Assembly (NCBI GenBank): GCA_937901865.1
Contig: CALDID010000165.1
Coordinates: 1-7,898 of the forward strand
Source: an uncultured Treponema sp.
Lineage (GTDB): Bacteria > Spirochaetota > Spirochaetia > Treponematales > Treponemataceae
Reading direction: 5' to 3'
DNA: 7,898 bases
A program made the translations under genes and the position numbers. A model generated the notes under the pieces. It did not search any database, was not told the origin of the DNA, and saw nothing but the letters and a program-made list of their open reading frames with translations. Each line of letters begins with the position of its first letter. Within the stretch, counting starts at the first letter, position 1. Of the stretch, positions 1 through 5,554 are shown piece by piece.

Positions 1-524
1 GGCAGAGCAAGGAAAAAGCTGTAAGTGAAAAGATTTTGCAGATTGAAGAGAAATCAAAAATGCTTCAGGAGGCAAACACGGCGATTGCGTCGATTGCAAG
101 CCAAACCAATCTTTTGGCAATGAACGCGGCTATCGAAGCGGCGCACGCAGGCGAGGCTGGGCGCGGTTTTGCGGTGGTGTCGGACGAAATCGTTCGCACA
201 AACCAACTCGTGCAGCAAATAAAAGGCTCAATGGACGAGCAAACCGAAGGCTCAAAGCAGGTTATGGGCTCGCTCAAGCAGATGAAAGAATCAAGCAGCG
301 ACGTGGCAAAGGCGGCGCGCGAAATGAACGAAGGCAGACAGACGATTTTGGAAAACGTCAGCGAACTCAAAGAAACCAGCGGCGAGATGAATCAAAGTAT
401 GGTGCAAATGTTCCAAGGCGCGCACCGCGTAAGTGAAAGCGGCGTTGACCTTTCAGGAATGTCAATCAGAATGAAAGACGCGATTGCCGACATCAGCGAC
501 CAAATGGTGCAATTCACGGTGTAA
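1..524 (+). CDS. Methyl-accepting chemotaxis protein, C-terminal part (5'-truncated by window edge)
   Basis: This is the cytoplasmic signalling end of a chemoreceptor, which with CheW and CheA controls flagellar rotation. The reading frame is open from base 3, so the true start lies upstream; the TTG at 36 is only an internal codon. The protein shows the highly conserved hairpin-tip block, SQTNLLAMNAAIEAAHAGEAG followed by RGFAVVSDEI, at about 105-193. It then runs as a heptad-rich coiled coil (TNQLVQQIKGSMDEQTEGSK onward) to the stop at 522-524. In the family, the tip motif DEI(R/K)KLA is followed by a long return arm before the 'DEQ..GS.QV' stretch. Here SDEI runs straight into VRTNQLV, so by comparison with Tsr from memory about 45-50 residues of the return arm are missing with the frame kept. 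Such a one-sided loss should upset antiparallel packing and may leave the receptor inactive. No sensor or membrane domain is visible in the window. No terminator follows the stop. Confidence 0.9.
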   Translation, partial: QSKEKAVSEKILQIEEKSKMLQEANTAIASIASQTNLLAMNAAIEAAHAGEAGRGFAVVSDEIVRTNQLVQQIKGSMDEQTEGSKQVMGSLKQMKESSSDVAKAAREMNEGRQTILENVSELKETSGEMNQSMVQMFQGAHRVSESGVDLSGMSIRMKDAIADISDQMVQFTV

Positions 525-681
525 GCGCGATTTTCACCGCATTTTCCGCCGTCGGACTTGCAGGATTTTCACGCAGATAATTGTCGAGAGTGCGGCGGCT
601 AATACCCGTTTTTACCGCAAGTTCTTTTACTAACATATCTTGATACGATAATTCGGCTTTTAAATTCTCTTTGAAACTCAT
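514..681 (-). pseudogene. Truncated XRE (Cro/C1-type) helix-turn-helix regulator remnant, 55 aa
   Basis: Read on the minus strand from ATG at 681-679, this short frame encodes MSFKENLKAELSYQDMLVKE, then LAVKTGISRRTLDNYLRENP, then ASPTAENAVKIALTP and a TGA at 516-514. The middle part is a clear helix-turn-helix: 'LVKELAVKTGISRRTLDNYLR' matches the positioning and recognition helices of Cro/C1 repressors. In related proteins 'AVKIA' continues into a fifth helix (typically ALGVS.EYL) and usually more. Here the likeness ends after residue 52 (base 526), one base past the MCP stop codon, and the last residues and stop are antisense MCP sequence. The frame overlaps the MCP tail by 11 bp. I read it as a 3'-truncated gene. 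A functional mini-repressor made of four helices is possible but less likely. No Shine-Dalgarno is seen; a TATGAT hexamer lies 6 bases before the start codon. Confidence 0.65.
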
Positions 682-721
682 ACAAATATCATACTTAAAT
701 ATGCGTTACCGCTCTTGAATT

Positions 722-795
722 TCTGTTTGATAAGAGTTATATTCTTGCTATCGTCTGTTTTATAAGAGTAAAACAAGCGATTAAATCTGTTTGAT
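722..795. repeat. Three TCTGTTTKAT boxes at exact 32-bp spacing (operator-like)
   Basis: The boxes are TCTGTTTGAT at 722-731, TCTGTTTTAT at 754-763 and TCTGTTTGAT at 786-795. Start-to-start distance is 32 bp both times, about three helical turns, so all three would lie on one face of the DNA. The first two copies share more: 17 of 20 bases match (722-741 against 754-773, including AAGAGT). They lie between the divergent XRE remnant and the SGNH gene. They overlap the predicted promoter (first box), its predicted start site (second) and the region just before the ribosome-binding site (third). This pattern suggests cooperative binding by a regulator. Which protein binds is unknown; the truncated neighbouring XRE regulator is only a candidate. 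The surrounding DNA is T-rich, which raises the chance of accidental matches, though not of the equal spacing. Confidence 0.6.
727..754 (+). promoter_or_regulatory. Putative sigma-70-type promoter with extended -10 for the SGNH-MBOAT genes
   Basis: TTGATA at 727-732 matches five of six bases of the -35 consensus. After 16 bp comes TATCGT (749-754), preceded by TGC (746-748: T, G, C), which gives the extended -10 form TGnTATnnT. The start point would fall near 761, leaving an untranslated leader of about 50 bases that ends in TAAGGA (797-802) ahead of the ATG at 811. The prediction rests only on motif and position. Confidence 0.4.
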
Positions 796-810
796 TTAAG
801 GATATACAAA

Positions 811-1836
811 ATGACTACACAAGAAAAATATCTTGAAGTTCCGATTGCTTTTGTACGAATTTGCGTAAGCGGTGTTTTAGCACTTTTTATTCTCAATTTT
901 TTGCTTTATTTTTATTATCATTTGCCGCTGCACATCGAAAACCCACTTCATACGACAGATTATGTGTGGCAGCCGCATTCTTCGTGGCTAAAAATGACCG
1001 AAGGCATTTCGTGGGGGCGACTCGACGCAAAAGGCTTCAATAACCGCGCTGTTATCGAAAATCCTGACATTCTCATTCTCGGTTCTTCTCACATGGAGGC
1101 GACGAATGTTTTTCAAAACGAAAACACAGCCTCTCTTCTTTCAGAATATCTTTCTAAAAAAAATATTCCGCTTTCAGTCTATAATCGCGGAATTAGTGGG
1201 CATCATTTTTTGAAATGCGCAAAGTATCTTTCTCAAAACACAACGCAAGATACGTTGAAATATGCACTCATTGAAACTTCTCGCGTTGATTTTTCAGAAG
1301 AAGAGATAAAATCGCTTCTTTCAGAAAGAATAGATTTTGCTTCGAGCTACAGCAAGGGAATTATTGCATTTTTGCAGCATTTTCCGTTTTTTCGTTTGTT
1401 TTATTCTCAATTTGAACACGGACTTTTGCAACTGTTTTTGCCACAAAAAAACATGTCTGTAGCAAATGATTTTTCGAACAAAACAATAGATTCAAATGCG
1501 TATGACAATCTTTTTTCATATATTGCGAAAAATTCAAACGGCAAGCATATCGTCATTTTTTACCACCCAACCCCGAAACCCGATAAAAACGGGAATCTTG
1601 TTTTTAATAACTTCGGGATTGAAGAATTTGCAAAATCAGCAAAAAAGCACGGAATTGATTTTATCGATTTGACTGCTGCAACAGAAAAACTGTGGATAAC
1701 AGAGCATAAAACCACACACGGATTTTGCACGGGAACTGCGTTCAGCGGACACATCAACCGCAACGGACATAAAATCGCCGCAGATGAACTTTCTGACTTT
1801 ATTTCTGCACAGGAGAGCCAAAATGTCGCTTTTTAG
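811..1836 (+). CDS. Membrane-anchored SGNH-fold protein, probable partner of the MBOAT acyltransferase
   Basis: The 341-residue protein has one hydrophobic segment near the N-terminus (about residues 11-36), followed by a long domain expected outside the membrane. SGNH hydrolase-type signatures are visible: ILILGSSHME at 87-96 (block I, probable nucleophile Ser93), YNRGISG at 124-130 (block II Asn125/Gly130), and a C-terminal block GTAFSGHINRNGHKIAADEL at 308-327 with His314 and His320. In AlgJ/AlgX, PatB and DltD-type systems, such proteins work with an MBOAT partner to transfer an acyl group, usually acetyl, to a glycan or envelope polymer. The following gene is an MBOAT and overlaps this one by 14 bp, which supports a joint role. 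The usual DxxH catalytic spacing is not clear: the residue three before His314 is Phe. The start is supported by TAAGGA 8 bp upstream. Base composition is AT-rich compared with the flanking genes. Overall family placement is by motif only; the exact substrate is unknown. Confidence 0.75.
   Translation: MTTQEKYLEVPIAFVRICVSGVLALFILNFLLYFYYHLPLHIENPLHTTDYVWQPHSSWLKMTEGISWGRLDAKGFNNRAVIENPDILILGSSHMEATNVFQNENTASLLSEYLSKKNIPLSVYNRGISGHHFLKCAKYLSQNTTQDTLKYALIETSRVDFSEEEIKSLLSERIDFASSYSKGIIAFLQHFPFFRLFYSQFEHGLLQLFLPQKNMSVANDFSNKTIDSNAYDNLFSYIAKNSNGKHIVIFYHPTPKPDKNGNLVFNNFGIEEFAKSAKKHGIDFIDLTAATEKLWITEHKTTHGFCTGTAFSGHINRNGHKIAADELSDFISAQESQNVAF
1811..1817 (+). promoter_or_regulatory. Ribosome-binding site that fixes the MBOAT start at 1823
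   Basis: AGGAGAG lies within the end of the SGNH gene, with 7 bases between AGGAG and the ATG at 1823. The longer in-frame start at 1784 has no comparable site and would add 13 residues inside the upstream coding region, so 1823 is the better choice. The arrangement implies translational coupling. Confidence 0.75.
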
Positions 1837-3130
1837 CTTCTATTTTTATGCACTTTTCGTTGTTGTTTTGTTTTTATCAGCACTAACAAAAAGTAAAATT
1901 GTTCTGCTTATCGCAAGTTTTATTTTTATTGCATTTCAATCTTGGATTGCGGCAGCAGTGTTGTTTTCTGTAATCATCTTAACTTATTTTTGTGCAAAGC
2001 GAAAGAAAAAAACATGGCAATATATGGGAATTGTCTCACTTGTGATTTTGCTGTGTTTTTACAAGTTCGCCGAAAAATCACATTTAAATATCATCGTTCC
2101 GCTCGGCGTATCTTTTTTCACATTCAGCGCGATAAGTTACCTTGCAGACATTGCGCGAGGAGAATATTCTGCAGCGGATTTTTTGCATACGGCACTGTAT
2201 TTGTCTTTTTTCCCAAAACTAACTTCAGGACCGCTTCAAAAAGCCTCGGATTTTTTTATGCAATTAGACAGCGAACGAAACATCACACGCAAGAATCTAT
2301 CTGACGGGCTTCAAATTTATTGCTTCGGATTATTCAAAAAAATCGTTCTTGCTGACCATTTATCCGTTTTCGTCAATGAAGTCTATGCAACACCTGCGGC
2401 GTTCAGTTCGGCTTCGATTTTGCTCGCACTCGTTTCGTATTCATTGCAGATTTATTTTGATTTCTCGGGCTACTCAGATATGGCAATTGGCGCAGGAAAA
2501 ATGCTCGGCTTTAATCTGCCGCAAAATTTCAATACGCCGTACCTTGCCGAAAATGTAACTGATTTTTGGCGGAGATGGCATATTTCGCTTTCAACTTGGA
2601 TTCGCAACTACATTTACATCTCTCTCGGCGGCAACCGAAAAGGAAAAACACGACAGATGTTTAATTTAATTTTCGCAATGACGCTCTGCGGACTTTGGCA
2701 CGGCGCAACAATAAACTTTGTGCTTTGGGGATTTTTGCACGGAGTTGCTCTTGCAATTCACAAGAAGTTCCGCCACTTATGCGAAACAAAAAGAATTGTG
2801 CTTCCGCGCTCAATTTCTGTCCTGTTGACATTCGCGTTTGTATCTCTTTTGTGGGTACCATTTCGCGCGACCTCAATCACCGACGCTCTTTTTATTTATC
2901 ACAGGCTTTTTTTATTCACAACAGGACTTAATCAGCCTTATTTTTGGAGCTTTATTTCTATCGCCGTTTTTGCTTTTTCTACAATCTTAATTCAAAATCG
3001 CGACAAAGCATTTTACCCTATTCTCGATTTCAAGAAGATTTCACATCTCACTGCTTTTTTTGTGTATCTCGGCTTGCTTTTCTGTTTATGCTATACAGGC
3101 GGAAGTCCCTTTATCTACGGCGCATTTTAG
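1823..3130 (+). CDS. AlgI-like membrane-bound O-acyltransferase (MBOAT)
   Basis: This 435-residue integral membrane protein (about ten hydrophobic segments) belongs to the MBOAT family, close in style to AlgI and PatA. Such proteins pass an acyl group, commonly acetyl from a cytoplasmic donor, through the membrane to an outside acceptor or an SGNH partner. Landmarks are VPLGVSFFTFSAISYLAD (92-109), FPKLTSGPL (130-138), YFDFSGYSDMAIG (211-223), NFNTPY (235-240), FWRRWHISLSTWIRNYIYIS (248-267), LGGNRKG (268-274) and LCGLWHGA (288-295), which holds the presumed catalytic His293. The C-terminus SPFIYGAF resembles the usual family ending. At 435 residues it is somewhat shorter than AlgI, but every core motif is present, so it looks intact. 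It overlaps the SGNH gene by 14 bp. No alginate, capsule or LPS synthesis genes are adjacent, so the acceptor glycan cannot be named. The DNA is markedly AT-rich (one sampled 60-base line near 1861 has 17 G+C). Confidence 0.93.
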   Translation: MSLFSFYFYALFVVVLFLSALTKSKIVLLIASFIFIAFQSWIAAAVLFSVIILTYFCAKRKKKTWQYMGIVSLVILLCFYKFAEKSHLNIIVPLGVSFFTFSAISYLADIARGEYSAADFLHTALYLSFFPKLTSGPLQKASDFFMQLDSERNITRKNLSDGLQIYCFGLFKKIVLADHLSVFVNEVYATPAAFSSASILLALVSYSLQIYFDFSGYSDMAIGAGKMLGFNLPQNFNTPYLAENVTDFWRRWHISLSTWIRNYIYISLGGNRKGKTRQMFNLIFAMTLCGLWHGATINFVLWGFLHGVALAIHKKFRHLCETKRIVLPRSISVLLTFAFVSLLWVPFRATSITDALFIYHRLFLFTTGLNQPYFWSFISIAVFAFSTILIQNRDKAFYPILDFKKISHLTAFFVYLGLLFCLCYTGGSPFIYGAF

Positions 3131-3132
3131 CA

Positions 3133-3169
3133 CAAAAAACGGCGCACCGCATTGCGAACACGGTGCGCC
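3133..3169 (-). terminator. Rho-independent terminator for the alpha-galactosidase operon
   Basis: A perfect 9-bp inverted repeat, GGCGCACCG at 3141-3149 and CGGTGCGCC at 3161-3169, encloses an 11-base loop. On the minus strand the stem is followed by GTTTTTTG (complement of 3133-3140), a proper U-tract. It lies about 28 bases beyond the stop codon of the minus-strand GH36 gene. On the plus strand no T-run follows, so it would be a poor terminator for the MBOAT transcript, whose stop codon is 10 bp away from the stem. Confidence 0.88.
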
Positions 3170-3196
3170 CGAGAAGGAGAATAGAGGGAAAAAGAT

Positions 3197-5482
3197 TTAT
3201 ACTCGTTCGAGTTTGAAATGCAGACTGCCGCCGTAGTTCGTGCGGTTGATAATGCACAAGCCGATATTCATCAGCTCTTCGCCCGAAATCACGGTGTCAT
3301 CTGCAACAACACAGAACTCGCTGTCTGGTGCAGACGGGAAGAACTGCCGCACCAGCATTTTTATCGACAATCCTGCAAGACTCTTGATTTTGTAGTTCGC
3401 ATTTTCGTCAAGACCTTCGAGCTTCAAAATATCATAGCTCTCGTTCGCTTCGGAGAACGACCACACCGCCGTAACAACCGCCTTGCTCTTGTCCTTTTCC
3501 ACGCTTTCCCACGCAAAAAGCGGACTTTCGCTGAACGCTGTGCAAGAACGCGGAGAGCGCAAACGGTACAAATCGCCGAACTCTGCCGTGTGGCGAATGT
3601 CTTTGTACCACGCGACCTGTTCTTTAATCTCGGCTTTCTCAAGGTCAGACAGCTTATTCAAATCCAGCTCATAGCCGAACGTGCCAGCCATTGCAACGTG
3701 TCCGCGAAGGCTCAAACTTGTTACGCGACCGACTTGATGATTCGGAACTGCGGAAACGTGGCAGCTCATCGCAGAGGCAGGATACGCAATCGACGTGCCT
3801 TCTTGAATCGCGAGGCGCGAAAGTCCGTCGGTATTGTCGCTCGTCCACGTCTGCGGCATATAGTAGAGCATCGCAGGGTCAAAGCGACCGCCGCCGCCCG
3901 AGCAAGACTCAAAGAGAATATGCGGAAACTTTTTGTTCAGCCTCTCAAGCAAATCGTACAACCCCAGATAGAAGCGGTGAGAGACTTCCTGCTGTTTTTC
4001 GACAGGCAAGAGCGCAGAACCCACATCGCTCGGACTGCGGTTGAAATCCCATTTCACATAGTCGATTTTGCACGAAGACAACACCGCCGAGAGCTTTTCA
4101 AACAGGTAATCAACCACATCTTTGCGGCTCATATCAAGCACAAGCTGATGGCGACCGAGTGTACGGCTGCGCTCTGTACAATGCAAGCACCAATCGGGGT
4201 GTGCGCGGTACAAATTGCTGTCGGGCGAAATCATCTCTGGCTCAAACCACAAGCCGAACAACATTCCCCGCGCGTGAATCCCCTCGCTAATCTCGCTCAA
4301 GCCGTTCGGGAGCTTTTCGGTAAATACGTCCCAATCGCCCAACGATGTCCAGTCGTTATTTCGCTTGCCAAACCAGCCGTCGTCAAGCACGAACAATTCG
4401 ATTCCCTCCGCCGCCGCAGTGTCTGCAAGCGCAAAGAGCTTTTCGGAATTGAAATTGAAATACGTCGCTTCCCAGTTGTTGATGACAATCGGGCGAACCT
4501 TGTCCCGCCATTCTCCGCGGCAGAGATTTGAGCGATACAAATCGTGATAAATGCGGCTCATTTCGCCTAAGCCGTTTTGCGAATACACCATAACGGTTTC
4601 TGGCGTGGTAAAACTTTCGCCCTCCGCGAGTTTCCACGAGAAATTAAACGGATTGATACCGAGCTGCACGCGAGATACGCCGTATTGGTCAACCTCGGTT
4701 TGCGCCGTGAAGTTGCCTGAATACACAAGGTTAAAGCCGAAAACATCGCCGTGAGTTTCTGTCGCGCCCTGTTCAACGAGTGCGATGAACGGATTTTGCT
4801 GGTGGCTTGAAGCGGTGCGGCGGCTTTCCACTTTCTGCATTCCCGGGACGAGTTCGCGCATAATAACGTGGCGTTCGCGAGCGTGTGCGCCAGAGAGCTG
4901 CAGCATCGAGAAGCGCGCGTGCGGAAAATCGACGCTTGCACTCATCGCCGAACGCACATCAAGCACGTCTTTTGCACTGTTCTTCAAAACGCTGTGGCGG
5001 CAAATCACGTCGAGCGTGTTCCACACGGTATAGAACAGCGTTACCTTGAGCGCACTATTCGGGTCGTACAAATCAATTTCGAGCGTGTCGGCTTCGTCAT
5101 CTGTGTTCGTGTATGTGGCAGGAAGTCCCACAAGAGCCTTTTTGCCCTTGTAAATGCGGTGCGCCTCATACAAAAGCTCACATTCCACCGTACCGCCGTT
5201 GCCGATAACCTCAATCGCAGGGCTTCTCGTGTCGCCGCGCAATGCAACAGGATATTCCCACTGCACCGTGTCGGGTGAAAAATCGCACTTGCCATGCAAA
5301 TCTTCTGGAACAGCCGCAAATGCTCTATCTATCAGCGGCATTGCACACGCACCAGAATAGTTTTTAATCCGCTTCACCCAGCCGCCGTGAAGCACTCTGC
5401 CTTCAAAAATGCGAATGACATACGTCGAATGAGGCGTATGCAGCAAAAAGATTTTCTTCTCGTCATCAAATGTTATAGCCAT
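3197..5482 (-). CDS. Alpha-galactosidase, glycoside hydrolase family 36
   Basis: The enzyme hydrolyses terminal alpha-1,6-galactosyl residues from sugars such as melibiose, raffinose and stachyose, with retention of configuration. The 761-residue length is typical of bacterial GH36 enzymes. The order is an N-terminal beta-sandwich (about 1-330), a (beta/alpha)8 barrel (about 331-640) and a C-terminal beta domain. Visible active-site motifs are NNWEATYFNF (335-344), FVLDDGWFG (364-372, the Asp pair 367/368 that contacts galactose), LWFEPEMI (411-418), KIDYVKWDFNR (472-482) with nucleophile Asp479, FESCSGGGGRFD (524-535), and QTWTSDNTDGLSR (544-556) with acid/base Asp549. No signal peptide is present, so it acts in the cytoplasm on imported sugar. 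The start at 5482 is preceded by GGAG, 7 bases upstream. It is the last gene of a minus-strand operon, 69 bp after the binding-protein gene, and is followed by a strong terminator. The exact natural substrate is inferred. No defect is visible. Confidence 0.96.
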   Translation of the reverse strand: MAITFDDEKKIFLLHTPHSTYVIRIFEGRVLHGGWVKRIKNYSGACAMPLIDRAFAAVPEDLHGKCDFSPDTVQWEYPVALRGDTRSPAIEVIGNGGTVECELLYEAHRIYKGKKALVGLPATYTNTDDEADTLEIDLYDPNSALKVTLFYTVWNTLDVICRHSVLKNSAKDVLDVRSAMSASVDFPHARFSMLQLSGAHARERHVIMRELVPGMQKVESRRTASSHQQNPFIALVEQGATETHGDVFGFNLVYSGNFTAQTEVDQYGVSRVQLGINPFNFSWKLAEGESFTTPETVMVYSQNGLGEMSRIYHDLYRSNLCRGEWRDKVRPIVINNWEATYFNFNSEKLFALADTAAAEGIELFVLDDGWFGKRNNDWTSLGDWDVFTEKLPNGLSEISEGIHARGMLFGLWFEPEMISPDSNLYRAHPDWCLHCTERSRTLGRHQLVLDMSRKDVVDYLFEKLSAVLSSCKIDYVKWDFNRSPSDVGSALLPVEKQQEVSHRFYLGLYDLLERLNKKFPHILFESCSGGGGRFDPAMLYYMPQTWTSDNTDGLSRLAIQEGTSIAYPASAMSCHVSAVPNHQVGRVTSLSLRGHVAMAGTFGYELDLNKLSDLEKAEIKEQVAWYKDIRHTAEFGDLYRLRSPRSCTAFSESPLFAWESVEKDKSKAVVTAVWSFSEANESYDILKLEGLDENANYKIKSLAGLSIKMLVRQFFPSAPDSEFCVVADDTVISGEELMNIGLCIINRTNYGGSLHFKLERV

Positions 5483-5496
5483 TTTTTTCTCCGTTA

Positions 5497-5554
5497 TAAC
5501 CTCTCCCCTCCCCCTCTCCTAGCAGGAGAGGGGGGATAAAGGGTGGCGAGGTTA
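5497..5554. repeat. 58-bp palindromic element (REP/MITE-like) between the binding-protein and alpha-galactosidase genes
   Basis: The ends are matching inverted repeats, TAACCTC (5497-5503) and GAGGTTA (5548-5554). The centre is a perfect 11-bp hairpin, CCCCCTCTCCT (5510-5520) and AGGAGAGGGGG (5524-5534), around a three-base AGC loop. The strong C/G strand bias is unlike the flanking DNA. Read on the minus strand, the terminal TAA (5554-5552) is the stop codon of the sugar-binding protein. The transcript would fold into a stable stem between the two cistrons. In other bacteria such intercistronic stems protect the upstream binding-protein mRNA from 3' decay and lower expression of the gene after it. 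There is no U-tract, so it is not a standard terminator. It has the look of a dispersed short repeat, but only one copy is in the window. Confidence 0.75.

Noticed and set aside
36..38. TTG at 36 as the true start of the chemoreceptor fragment
   Set aside because: The frame is open to the window edge and the sequence before it reads as ordinary MCP coiled coil, so the gene continues upstream.
722..795. The spaced boxes read as a small CRISPR array
   Set aside because: The shared unit is only about 10 bases and has no 25-37 base direct repeat; the spacing fits an operator or tandem duplication, not CRISPR.
678..896. Minus-strand 72-codon frame across the intergenic region and the SGNH start
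   Set aside because: It overlaps the SGNH start and promoter region, has no recognisable motif, and the XRE remnant in another frame explains the minus-strand coding signal there better.
1784..1822. Upstream start for the MBOAT gene adding 13 residues
   Set aside because: It lies inside the SGNH frame without a Shine-Dalgarno, while the ATG at 1823 has AGGAG at good spacing and gives a normal hydrophobic N-terminus.
3218..4531. Long plus-strand open frame (437 codons) inside the alpha-galactosidase gene
   Set aside because: It is exactly antisense to GH36 coding sequence that carries all catalytic motifs, is rich in Arg/His/Ala as antisense frames are, and shows no domain or ribosome-binding site.
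5497..5554. The GC-rich hairpin read as an intrinsic terminator ending the operon before the GH36 gene
   Set aside because: No U-tract follows on the minus strand, and a real terminator with a U-tract exists after the GH36 gene.
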